A stretch of 10,033 nt of DNA from JBGSST01 sp041736915 (lineage in GTDB: Bacteria; Bdellovibrionota; FAC87; UBA2466): contig JBGSST010000132.1 in NCBI GenBank assembly GCA_041736915.1, positions 1 to 10,033 of the forward strand. Reading direction: 5' to 3'. The notes beneath the pieces are model-generated. The model saw nothing but the letters and a program-made list of their open reading frames with translations, was not told where the DNA came from and ran no database searches. Shown piece after piece: positions 1 to 6,353 of this stretch; the stretch's first letter is position 1, and every line of letters begins with the position of its first letter. The translations under genes were made by a program, and so were the position numbers.

Positions 1-2
1 TG

Positions 3-893
3 GGAATATCACGCATGAATGCGGACGGCTCGTTGGACTCGTCTTTTTCGTCCGATGGCATGTTAGTCGCTCGTACGAAACGTGGTACCAGTGAGCATTT
101 TAACCACAGCTTGGCGGGCCTTGCTGTTCAGGCCGACGGGAAAATATTGTTGGGCGGCAGTTCTACTGGCGGCCTGTTTGTGATGAGGTTAGCGTCCGAT
201 GGAACCCCCGATTTGTCCTACGGAACGAGTGGATTTGGAGTGGCCTTCACTTCCGTTTACGTGTCGTCGGGTCAAGCGACCGGATTTGCCCTGCAGCCGG
301 ATGGAAAATCGCTATTAGGCGGAGGCTCGGACTCTTACGATAGTCGAAAGGCACAGTCCGTTATGGCACGATTTAATCCTGACGGAACGGCCGACAGCAC
401 CTTCGGAAGCGCCGGCGTCGCTTATTATGATTTCGCTAGAAACGGGAAAGACAGGATTCTGGATTTGGTGGTCGAGGGTTCCGGCAGAATAGTCGTCAGT
501 GTGGAAGAGGTCGAAATTCAAAGTGGCGGCCCGGTTCTAGTAAAGTTCAGACGAGCGCGGTTCAACGCTAATGGCAGCTTTCACACGTCGATGGGCATAT
601 ACTCTAATCCCGGAAAAATTGAAGGGACTGGCATCGCTAGCCAGAGTGACGGAAAGACCGTCTTCGTGGGTACTTCTTTTTCAACCACCAGGTCTTTTTC
701 CGAGAGCTTTATTTCCCGGATTTTGGTCGGCGGCAGTTCAGATCCCGCTTTTCCACATACGGAGGTCGGCGACATCCCGCGTATTGAATCGGTGGCAACT
801 GGGCCCAATGCCAAAATACTGGTCGTGGGCGGCGACAATGAGTACGGGAGTTACGGTAGTTCGAAAGTAATCCTTCGCCGCTATTGTCAGTAA
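3..893 (+). CDS. delta-60 repeat protein, C-terminal part (5' truncated by window edge)
   Basis: The reading frame is open from the first bases of the window and ends at TAA 891-893. An ATG occurs at 15, but the repeat pattern is already under way there (ISRMNADGSLDSSF), so the true start lies upstream. The protein consists of delta-60 repeats, each with a 'A.QxDGKILLGG' strand followed by 'xRxNxDGxxDxxFGxxG'. Clear copies include AVQADGKILLGG / RLASDGTPDLSYG, ALQPDGKSLLGG / RFNPDGTADSTFG and the weaker GIASQSDGKTVFVG. It ends in a final strand and RRYCQ with no anchor. Repeats of this type are thought to form beta-propeller-like surface or secreted proteins; the function is unknown. It lies outside the integrase side of the tRNA, so it is probably resident chromosome rather than element cargo. 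Confidence 0.8.
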   Translation, partial: GISRMNADGSLDSSFSSDGMLVARTKRGTSEHFNHSLAGLAVQADGKILLGGSSTGGLFVMRLASDGTPDLSYGTSGFGVAFTSVYVSSGQATGFALQPDGKSLLGGGSDSYDSRKAQSVMARFNPDGTADSTFGSAGVAYYDFARNGKDRILDLVVEGSGRIVVSVEEVEIQSGGPVLVKFRRARFNANGSFHTSMGIYSNPGKIEGTGIASQSDGKTVFVGTSFSTTRSFSESFISRILVGGSSDPAFPHTEVGDIPRIESVATGPNAKILVVGGDNEYGSYGSSKVILRRYCQ

Positions 894-913
894 ATTGAAA
901 TGTCTGAGGAATT

Positions 914-990
914 TGGAGCGGGTGACCGGGTTCGAACCGGCTACCCTCAGCTTGGAAGGCTGATGCTCTAGCCAAATGAGCTACACCCGC
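914..990 (-). tRNA. tRNA-Gly(TCC)
   Basis: Read on the minus strand, the gene folds as a full cloverleaf. The acceptor stem is GCGGGTG (990-984) paired with CACCCGC (924-918). The D-arm is GCTC...GAGC, the anticodon stem TCAGC/GCTGA with loop CTTCCAA giving anticodon TCC, and the T-arm has loop TTCGAAC with paired stems. The discriminator base is at 917 and CCA is encoded at 916-914, so the mature 3' end needs no CCA addition. The anticodon reads GGA/GGG glycine codons. The 5' end faces the integrase gene about 95 bp away, which makes this tRNA a candidate integration site, although elements usually sit on the 3' side. Confidence 0.95.
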
Positions 991-1065
991 TTATTGAGAA
1001 ATGGCTAACCGGAACGACTACTTAGCATGGGTTCCGGAAATCCGTCTACCTCGATTTTCGGCGAA

Positions 1066-1085
1066 TCTGGGACATTTCTGGGACA
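1066..1085. repeat. two direct copies of TCTGGGACA next to int (candidate arm-type sites)
   Basis: TCTGGGACA occurs at 1066-1074 and again at 1077-1085, a period of 11 bp or about one helical turn. The second copy ends directly at the integrase stop codon. Short direct repeats between an integrase gene and its tRNA are what arm-type integrase binding sites look like. The core GGGACA also occurs in the control region at 4995-5000. The binding role is inferred. Confidence 0.5.
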
Positions 1086-2135
1086 CTACGGAAATAGCCG
1101 TATTACTTGGGCTACTTTGTCGAGGTTGGAACCCCGGTGATGGATGTACCGCTCCGTAACACTACTCGCGCTGTGAGCGAAGAGCTGCCGGATGTCATCC
1201 TGGGTCGCTCCGTTGGATAGGTACAGCGCGGAGGTTGAATGCCGGAGCCCATGGGTTCCGATCAAGGGTATCGCAAGTTCTTTGCAATACCGCGTCAGCT
1301 TCCGTGAATACCATTCGTAAGAAAGCATTCCTCCTTCTGGCGAGGTCGCTACGAAGACGCTAGCGGCCGTCTCCCGCTGCTTCCGTAAATACCCCTGGAG
1401 TTCGCTAGGCATTTTATGGGAGTGGTGACGCCGACCCTTGGGGTAGTCCCGAACGACCCGTTCCTTTCGGACATAGGCTCTTCGGATGCTAACGATCCCA
1501 TCTGTCAGATCCACATTCTCCCAAACCAACGCCTGCACTTCCCCCATCCGCAATCCCAAATAAAGCTGAAGCCAGATTGCTACACCGTAAGGTTTGTCCA
1601 CTACGTGAGCTAGTAACTTCTTGGCGGCCTCCATGTTGAGATGGGCCGTCTCCTTAATCGGGACTTTGGGTTTCAGGGTCTTTTGTGCCGGGTTGAAAGT
1701 GAGCAACCGAAAGAGTTCGATTGCATCGCCGAACAGCTTTCTCATTAACGTGAAAACGTGCAGCTGCGTTTGTTCGGCTTTTTTCTGTCTCACCATTTCG
1801 TTCAAAACCTGAGCGACATGGTGAGGGAAAATTGCTTCCATCCGCAAATGCCCCATCGTGGGTTTCACGAATTTTTGGAAGAGATGCCTTTGTTGATCTC
1901 TCCAGCCTTTCGACGCTCTTGATTGAACCGTTTCAAACCACCGTTCAAAATATTGTTCGAGGGTAAGAGACCGTTCGGTGAGAGTTGCCGCCGTTCCACT
2001 TTTTACATCGTGTCGTGTTTCAGACTCGAAGCTCTGAGCGTCGCGCAGCCTATCGAAGACCTTTGAAATCCATCGGCCATCACTTCCGCGCACTCGCGCT
2101 TGGTACTTTCCGTTAGGTTGTTTTGAAATTGGCAT
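1086..2135 (-). CDS. int: tyrosine recombinase/phage-type integrase
   Basis: This 349-residue site-specific recombinase would integrate and, with an excisionase, excise the element. It has three parts: an N-terminal arm-binding domain (about 1-50, opening ISKQPNGKYQARVRG), a SAM-like core-binding domain (about 57-160), and a catalytic domain (about 165-349). All the catalytic residues are visible: Arg196 in GLRMGE, a probable Lys at 233, His295-x-x-Arg298 in HGLRHS, His321 in AHSASS, and the nucleophile Tyr330 in ERYIHH. Length is normal for the family, with no truncation. ATG 2135-2133 starts only 3 nt after the stop of the upstream HTH gene, with AAGGGA as ribosome binding site, so the two are probably translationally coupled. 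It is the last gene of a four-gene minus-strand operon and reads toward tRNA-Gly. Confidence 0.95.
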   Translation of the reverse strand: MPISKQPNGKYQARVRGSDGRWISKVFDRLRDAQSFESETRHDVKSGTAATLTERSLTLEQYFERWFETVQSRASKGWRDQQRHLFQKFVKPTMGHLRMEAIFPHHVAQVLNEMVRQKKAEQTQLHVFTLMRKLFGDAIELFRLLTFNPAQKTLKPKVPIKETAHLNMEAAKKLLAHVVDKPYGVAIWLQLYLGLRMGEVQALVWENVDLTDGIVSIRRAYVRKERVVRDYPKGRRHHSHKMPSELQGYLRKQRETAASVFVATSPEGGMLSYEWYSRKLTRYCKELAIPLIGTHGLRHSTSALYLSNGATQDDIRQLFAHSASSVTERYIHHRGSNLDKVAQVIRLFP

Positions 2136-2138
2136 GAC

Positions 2139-2429
2139 TCATCCCTTTTGTTTGGGACCAGCCATGGTTCGCGCTCTGGATGTCAAAGAACAACTGACTG
2201 CCGGGGATTTTAAAGACCCTGTCGGCAAACGCCAAGCATCGATTGGCCTAGGCTCTCTTGATTTCGACTCGAAGCATTGAATGACCCTTTCCTCGTCGAA
2301 GCGAAGGTGCTTACCAACTTTGAGATAAGGGATCTCCCTTCGGTGAACCCAGTAATAGATGGTCTTAATAGGTACATGAAGACGAGTAGCCAGCTCGTGA
2401 ATGGTGAGTAACGGGGATGAACCGTTCAT
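2139..2429 (-). CDS. excisionase-type helix-turn-helix protein
   Basis: This 96-residue protein carries a MerR-like winged helix of the HTH_17/excisionase family at about residues 6-55: LTIHELATRLHVPIKTIYYW, then the wing REIPYLKVGKHLRF and the helix DEERVIQCFE. Residues 56-96 are a basic, probably disordered tail. Proteins of this kind beside an integrase act as recombination directionality factors (Xis), bending DNA at the attachment site to favour excision, and may also regulate transcription. A good ribosome binding site (AGGAG, 4 nt before ATG 2429-2427) overlaps the stop codon of the preceding gene. Its position between the relaxation protein and the integrase supports the Xis role, which is inferred from family and context. 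Confidence 0.85.
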   Translation of the reverse strand: MNGSSPLLTIHELATRLHVPIKTIYYWVHRREIPYLKVGKHLRFDEERVIQCFESKSREPRPIDAWRLPTGSLKSPAVSCSLTSRARTMAGPKQKG

Positions 2430-2436
2430 TGGACTC

Positions 2437-3327
2437 CTAAAAGGGATATGCCCCTATACAATTGCCAGAACCGCTCGACTTCAGTTTCTGGTAACGAGTG
2501 GATTTGTGGGGGGATTTTCGACTGTCGAGAAGAAACCTGATCCAATCTGGATTGGGGGAGGATTGGACGTTGGAATTGAGGAGAAAGCCGAGCGACTTGC
2601 CTTGCTCCGCGCCAAACAAAATCGGTGCCTGCCATCCCAATTTTTCGACGTCCTCAAGCGCCAATAAGTTGTGAATGGCGGCGCGTTCACCGACGGCCTT
2701 GGATAGCTCGCGCCATATCGATTCGGCTAAACGCCGAGGCCGAAGAACCCAGACCACGCGACTGATTTCCTGGCGTTCGTCGTAGAACTTTGCCAGCCAG
2801 GAATAGTACGAGGATTTCTTCTGATGGATTTCGACCTCAAGCGCGACCGTAAGCCATTTATCACCACGTAGCGTGCGCCAATATCCATCTGGCCGATGCG
2901 ATTTGGTTTTGGGGCACCAGGTGGGCAGGCAATCCAAATGAAAACGGCGGATCTCTTGTTCTGAAACGAGTTCCGAGCCAGGCGGCAAAGCTTTCAGCCA
3001 GCCGCCAAGATGAACGGCGGAAACCAAATGGTCGTGACCAATACTCTCTGACTTGAACCCTTCTTCGTCGAGATCGGGCAGTCTATTTCGGATCGCGTGA
3101 AATCCCTTCTGGGTCAGTGACCACACGAAGGCGTCTACATCCCTGGTTGCAACGAACGAGATATGGCCACTCCGTCTGAGGTGCCACAATCTGGTGTACG
3201 CGGTTTCGGGCGCCCGGTTCTCGTAAAACCGCGCCGTTAGAGCGGCGGTCGAAGCCACTTTCCATTTCCAGAGGAACTCGATCAGAGCCAGGTCCCGTTC
3301 GGTCAGCATCACTTGTCTCTTGGCCAT
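2437..3327 (-). CDS. replication-relaxation family protein (winged helix plus nuclease-like core)
   Basis: This 296-residue protein has an N-terminal winged helix at about residues 7-80 (LTERDLALIEFLWKWKVAS, YTRLWHLRRSGHI, WSLTQKGFHAI). A core follows with RPDGYW at 145-150, an ALEVEIHQKK strand-helix at 162-171, and a downstream LAKFYDE segment. This order matches the Replic_Relax family found on plasmids and integrative elements. Asp147, Glu164/Glu166 and Lys170 resemble a PD-(D/E)xK nuclease core, as suggested for the family, but catalysis is not established here. The C-terminal 45 residues look family-specific. ATG 3327-3325 follows the translocase stop by 8 nt, with GGGAG between them. 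Likely role: DNA processing at the element's origin together with the FtsK-like pump. Confidence 0.8.
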   Translation of the reverse strand: MAKRQVMLTERDLALIEFLWKWKVASTAALTARFYENRAPETAYTRLWHLRRSGHISFVATRDVDAFVWSLTQKGFHAIRNRLPDLDEEGFKSESIGHDHLVSAVHLGGWLKALPPGSELVSEQEIRRFHLDCLPTWCPKTKSHRPDGYWRTLRGDKWLTVALEVEIHQKKSSYYSWLAKFYDERQEISRVVWVLRPRRLAESIWRELSKAVGERAAIHNLLALEDVEKLGWQAPILFGAEQGKSLGFLLNSNVQSSPNPDWIRFLLDSRKSPHKSTRYQKLKSSGSGNCIGAYPF

Positions 3328-3335
3328 TTAGCTCC

Positions 3336-4781
3336 CTATTGGATTGGTTTGAATCGATCCGTACTCGCCGGTGCTCCTTTGGTGGCCACCGCAGTGCCTT
3401 TGCCCAATCGTTCCTCGGCGGCCAATTCGAGTAGATCCTTTGCCCAATCGTCATAGAGCAAGGGGGCTTGTAGCTCGGTGAGGGCTGGCCCGAGCTTCCA
3501 AAGGGCTCGCCCAGGAATTGGGGGAAGCTCCGTGGCCTTCCCATTGCCAAGTACCGTGATGCTCGACGCATCGTTAAGCATCTTGAAACACAGCACGCCC
3601 GTTAGGTTCGCTTTGATTTGCGGATCGAGCGCCCTAGTGTCGGGCCGCTGAGTGGCCATCACGAGGTGGATTCCCAAAGCCCGCCCCTGGCGTGCGATCT
3701 GGCTCAAGACGGCCTTCGCTGCATTGTCCTCAGCCGAAAGAAACATTTCCGCCGCTTCATCGACGATGACGACATGGCGAGGCATGGTCTTACTGCTAAC
3801 CTCCTCAACGCTACGCACACCCAGTTTGCGCAATAGGTGAATTCTCTTGGCCAAGATTTCCGGGAATGCCTCAAGACGGCGTGTTGCTTCTTCGCGGTAG
3901 ATGATCACGGTAATGCCGGGACGGTCTTCAAACGTGGTGAACTCCAACCCGCCCTTTAAGTCGATTAGAGTCATCTCTAAACTGGGCGTTCTTCGATAAA
4001 GGGACGTGATGAACTGATGGAGAAAAGTCGACTTACCGCTACCCGTTTCTCCGGCCACTAAAAGGTGCGGACAATTTGATAAGCTTATTTTTTTCAATCC
4101 GACGAAACCCGCGCCCACGAAGTATTCAGCGGGTCGGAGCATTTCAATATCGGAAGGACTAAGTTCCACGATTTTAGGTATAGGCGTCTTGCTATAGGTG
4201 ATGTCCACGGTCCCCTTAGTGCGATCTTCCTCGATAGCGTTGACGTAGACGCCCATGAATGACTCCAAATTTCCCTTGGCCTTCTCAAAATCGTGTTTAG
4301 AAAGCCCGGAGCGAGCAATGCGCATTCGCTGGCGCCCGTCTCGGTTTCGGTGATGGGCAACTAGTTTTGGCAGCTGCCCAGCTCGGTTCTTAAGTCCCGC
4401 GTTTTCGAAAATTTCATTTGCGTGGGTTTGCTCGGCAATTTTGCAGGCCGCCTGAAAAATTGCCCAACCTACGAAACCGCTGAAGAACATGACGAACCGA
4501 TAGGTTGAAGAGTTCAAAAGTTTTCTTGGGTACAGCCATTCGATTCCGAGGCTGCGAAGGAACCCGTAGTCCCAGTGAAGCCAAAGGGCCAGTGAGACCG
4601 CAACTCCGATGCCTAAGCACGTAATGACGGGGATCGTGCCATGGATGATGCCCCGGTAGAGCTCGACGACCACGCTCCAGAGGAAGCGAAAAATTCTTTG
4701 AAACGCGAGAAGCCAGTCCAGTTCGCACAACTCATCAATGGCCGCAAATCCGGTCGACGACGGCTCTTTCTTTCCGCTCAT
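3336..4781 (-). CDS. FtsK/SpoIIIE-type DNA translocase, membrane-anchored
   Basis: This 481-residue P-loop motor has two N-terminal membrane segments (about 46-68 and 94-113), a linker, and an FtsK/SpoIIIE ATPase domain (about 205-440). Walker A is GETGSGKST at 244-252, Walker B VVIVDEAAE at 337-345, and the conserved ATQRPD motif lies at 376-381. Chromosomal FtsK is longer, with four TM helices and a gamma domain that are absent here, so this is an element-borne translocase of the TraB/TraSA or Tcp type. It would pump element DNA through the envelope during transfer. It is the first gene of the operon, with GGGGGA 6 nt before ATG 4781-4779. No mating-pore genes are visible in the window, which suggests either dsDNA transfer by this pump alone or use of a helper system. 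Confidence 0.9.
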   Translation of the reverse strand: MSGKKEPSSTGFAAIDELCELDWLLAFQRIFRFLWSVVVELYRGIIHGTIPVITCLGIGVAVSLALWLHWDYGFLRSLGIEWLYPRKLLNSSTYRFVMFFSGFVGWAIFQAACKIAEQTHANEIFENAGLKNRAGQLPKLVAHHRNRDGRQRMRIARSGLSKHDFEKAKGNLESFMGVYVNAIEEDRTKGTVDITYSKTPIPKIVELSPSDIEMLRPAEYFVGAGFVGLKKISLSNCPHLLVAGETGSGKSTFLHQFITSLYRRTPSLEMTLIDLKGGLEFTTFEDRPGITVIIYREEATRRLEAFPEILAKRIHLLRKLGVRSVEEVSSKTMPRHVVIVDEAAEMFLSAEDNAAKAVLSQIARQGRALGIHLVMATQRPDTRALDPQIKANLTGVLCFKMLNDASSITVLGNGKATELPPIPGRALWKLGPALTELQAPLLYDDWAKDLLELAAEERLGKGTAVATKGAPASTDRFKPIQ

Positions 4782-4833
4782 TCTAGTCCCCCAATTTATT
4801 TTTTGTCTTTCACCCCTATGTATTGCACCGGGT

Positions 4834-4848
4834 ATGCCAAGTTGGCAT
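4834..4848. repeat. perfect palindrome ATGCCAAGTTGGCAT
   Basis: Seven-base arms flank a single central G, about 55 bp upstream of the translocase start. The size and symmetry suit a dimeric repressor site for the minus-strand operon. The partner protein is unknown; the XRE regulator is a candidate, but its own upstream palindrome has a different sequence. Confidence 0.5.
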
Positions 4849-4903
4849 GAACAGGTAACTATCGAGAAAAACTAGGAGGTATGAAAATTACAGGGGTCAC
4901 TAC

Positions 4904-4920
4904 TGTCCGGCGCCCGGACA
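4904..4920. repeat. GC-rich inverted repeat TGTCCGG-N3-CCGGACA
   Basis: Two 7-bp arms with a 3-base centre form either a strong small hairpin or a dimer binding site. It begins the cluster of (C)CGGACA/GGAACA motifs that extends to about 5100. No T-run follows, so it is not a typical terminator. Confidence 0.5.
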
Positions 4921-4922
4921 AA

Positions 4923-5073
4923 GCGGAACAGTAAGAGAAAGTTTTCGTAGATAAGCGATGGTTTGATTTAGATTTTTATTGTTCCAAATGATTTGGGACA
5001 AATTCCCGGACAGAACGGGGAAAAGAGTTACTCAACTATTCACAATCACTTGCGGATCGCCCTACTGTTCCGC
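4923..5073. repeat. 11-bp inverted repeat pair bounding ~130 bp
   Basis: GCGGAACAGTA at 4923-4933 has its exact reverse complement TACTGTTCCGC at 5063-5073. The right copy overlaps a local palindrome (5067-5080). The pair could form a large stem, or hold two copies of one binding site in opposite orientation at the edges of an origin-like AT-rich middle (about 4936-4995). Confidence 0.5.
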
Positions 5074-5118
5074 GTGGAACGGTTGCCGGACGCGCACCGT
5101 TCTGGCCGCAGTTTCAGC

Positions 5119-5147
5119 TTCACATCGGTATTAGAAATATCTAATAT
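5119..5147 (+). promoter_or_regulatory. promoter and operator of the XRE gene; probably leaderless transcript
   Basis: A -35-like TTCACA (5119-5124; 5 of 6 to TTGACA) and a -10-like TAATAT (5142-5147; 4 of 6) are spaced by 17 bp. Transcription would then begin at about 5154, exactly the ATG of the XRE gene, and no Shine-Dalgarno sequence precedes that ATG. The palindrome TATTAGA-AATA-TCTAATA (5129-5146) fills the spacer and -10, the right place for autorepression by the XRE product. Confidence 0.5.
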
Positions 5148-5153
5148 TAACCT

Positions 5154-5471
5154 ATGCCCGTTAAGAAACCTGACTTGCCAGACTTTTGGAAAATCAGCTT
5201 CAAGACACTCACTCCTGTAAACTTACTTCGCGAAAAGCACCGACTACTCCAAACTGTAATAGCGATGCGCAAGCGGGCGGGGCTAACCCAGGCCGAGCTA
5301 GGTCGTAAGGCCGACATCAGCCAGAGCCGTATGGCCCAGATTGAAGCGGGTATCGAGAAGGGGCCGGTCAGCTTCGACCTCGTCTTTTTGCTCCTTCACG
5401 TTCTGGGCAAGGATGTCCATGTAATCACAAGGCCCGCTAGGAAAGCCTCCAAACGGCGGCAAAAGGTTTAA
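5154..5471 (+). CDS. XRE-family helix-turn-helix regulator
   Basis: This is a 105-residue DNA-binding protein. A Cro/C1-type five-helix HTH spans about residues 30-90: LLQTVIAMRKRAGLTQAELG, then RKADISQSRMAQIEAGIEKG and FDLVFLLLHVLGKDVHV. The tail is short and very basic (RKASKRRQKV). The size and architecture match HigA-like antitoxins and element repressors. No HigB-like toxin gene sits beside it, so a regulatory role is preferred. It lies between the transfer operon and the AbiE operon and faces a control region full of palindromes, so it is the natural candidate for controlling element transfer and its own expression. The start at ATG 5154 has no ribosome binding site and is best explained by leaderless translation. 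Confidence 0.85.
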   Translation: MPVKKPDLPDFWKISFKTLTPVNLLREKHRLLQTVIAMRKRAGLTQAELGRKADISQSRMAQIEAGIEKGPVSFDLVFLLLHVLGKDVHVITRPARKASKRRQKV

Positions 5472-5484
5472 ATTGGATGTAAAA

Positions 5485-5595
5485 TCACCAGTGAAACTTG
5501 TGAATTAATATCTATAATAAACCGATAGTGGCTTATGGTTTATTATAGTGATAAAATCACAAGTATGGCTGGTGAATTACAATCTAAAATAAACC
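5485..5595. promoter_or_regulatory. abiE promoter with nested palindromic operator
   Basis: Three arm pairs share one centre at 5530: TCACCAG (5485-5491)/CTGGTGA (5569-5575), ACTTGTGA (5496-5503)/TCACAAGT (5557-5564), and the 12-bp CTATAATAAACC (5512-5523)/GGTTTATTATAG (5537-5548). The left half, 5500-5523, recurs in direct orientation at 5572-5595 with 3 mismatches in 24, inside the antitoxin coding sequence. A consensus -10 TATAAT (5513-5518) with a -35-like GTGAAA (5491-5496, 16-bp spacer) lies within the palindrome; the symmetry also places a TATAAT on the minus strand. AbiEi antitoxins are known to bind inverted repeats at their own promoter and repress it, so this is the expected operator. 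Confidence 0.7.
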
Positions 5596-6353
5596 ATTTG
5601 CTCCACGTTTGGCCGGCAGGGACGGTCGCGGCCCTGCCTTGGCTCGAAAAACACGGGGTATATCAACAGCTTGCCTATGAGTACGAAAGAACAGGGTGGT
5701 TGCGTCGCGTTGGGCCGGGGGCCTACGTTAGGTTAAACGACAATGTCGATTGGACGGGGGCTCTATTCGCCCTACAGACCCATTTGAAACTCCCGATCCA
5801 CGTGGCCGCGAAAACGGCGTTGGAGCTAAAAGGGTTCGGCCATTTCGTTCCGGTCGGCAAGGGGTCGGTCGTCTACCTCTTTGGCCCTAAAAACGTCCGC
5901 CCCCCTCCCTGGTATTTGCGACATCCCTGGGGGCGTCAGATCCAGTATTTCGTTCCCAAACTTTTTGGGGGAGTCGACTCGCTTGGGCTCACGTCCCATT
6001 CATTCCCTAATTTTGAAGTTCAAACGTCGACTCCGGAACGGGCAATGATGGAAGCCTTGTATCTCACTCCGAAAGAGCAGGGGGTCGAGGAAGCTTTTCA
6101 TTTGATGGAAGGGTTAACTGGTTTGCGACCGGATTTAGTTTTTTCGCTGTTAAGGAACTGCCGATCCGTGAAGGTAAAGAGACTATTCCTCGCCCTAGCC
6201 AAAAGGTGCAATCATTCCTGGCTAACCAGTCTCCATACTTCGAAGCTAGATCTAGGCAAAGGGAAACGCGTCGTCACACCGGGGGGCAAACTGGACAAGG
6301 AGTTCCAGATAACGCTTCCGCCGCTTGGCGAAACGGGGGAAGACCGTGGATAA
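5565..6353 (+). CDS. abiEi: type IV toxin-antitoxin antitoxin, AbiEi family
   Basis: This is the antitoxin and transcriptional repressor of an AbiE system. From ATG 5565 it has 262 residues: an N-terminal winged helix (about 8-60: INHLLHVWPAGTVAALPWLE, then YEYERTGWLRRVGPGAYVRL), a linker, and the larger antitoxin domain (about 75-230, with TAL.LKGFGHFV, the VYLFGP strand and STPERAMMEALYL). In this family the toxin is countered without direct protein contact, and the N-terminal domain represses the operon. An in-frame ATG at 5535 would add 10 residues (272 in all) but lies inside the operator; the 5565 start matches the usual family N-terminus better, though neither has a clear ribosome binding site. 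The downstream toxin gene overlaps its last codons. Confidence 0.9.
   Translation: MAGELQSKINHLLHVWPAGTVAALPWLEKHGVYQQLAYEYERTGWLRRVGPGAYVRLNDNVDWTGALFALQTHLKLPIHVAAKTALELKGFGHFVPVGKGSVVYLFGPKNVRPPPWYLRHPWGRQIQYFVPKLFGGVDSLGLTSHSFPNFEVQTSTPERAMMEALYLTPKEQGVEEAFHLMEGLTGLRPDLVFSLLRNCRSVKVKRLFLALAKRCNHSWLTSLHTSKLDLGKGKRVVTPGGKLDKEFQITLPPLGETGEDRG

Larger units (their letters stand above)
4782..5153. promoter_or_regulatory. repeat-rich intergenic control region (candidate oriT/ori and operators)
   Basis: This gene-free stretch separates the minus-strand transfer operon from the plus-strand XRE gene and must hold both promoters. It is dense in inverted repeats: ATGCCAA-G-TTGGCAT (4834-4848); TGTCCGG-CGC-CCGGACA (4904-4920); an 11-bp pair GCGGAACAGTA (4923-4933) and TACTGTTCCGC (5063-5073); GTTCC-GCGT-GGAAC (5067-5080); and GAACGGT/ACCGTTC (5077-5083, 5096-5102). 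CCGGAC recurs at 4914, 5006 and 5086, and GGGACA at 4995. Such layouts are typical of transfer or replication origins and regulator sites; which applies here cannot be decided from sequence alone. Confidence 0.55.

Noticed and set aside
2401..2667. 88-codon plus-strand frame opposite the relaxation-protein and HTH genes
   Set aside because: It is antisense to two genes with clear family motifs and shows no domain of its own.
4641..4850. 69-codon plus-strand frame opposite the translocase start
   Set aside because: It is mostly antisense to a well-supported FtsK-like gene and has no recognisable domain.
4993..5220. 75-codon plus-strand frame upstream of the XRE gene
   Set aside because: It overlaps the XRE gene out of frame, crosses its promoter and palindromes, and its product looks like no protein family.
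5154..6353. XRE gene as the antitoxin of a separate HigBA-type pair
   Set aside because: No toxin-sized frame lies beside it; the next gene is the AbiEi antitoxin with its own promoter.
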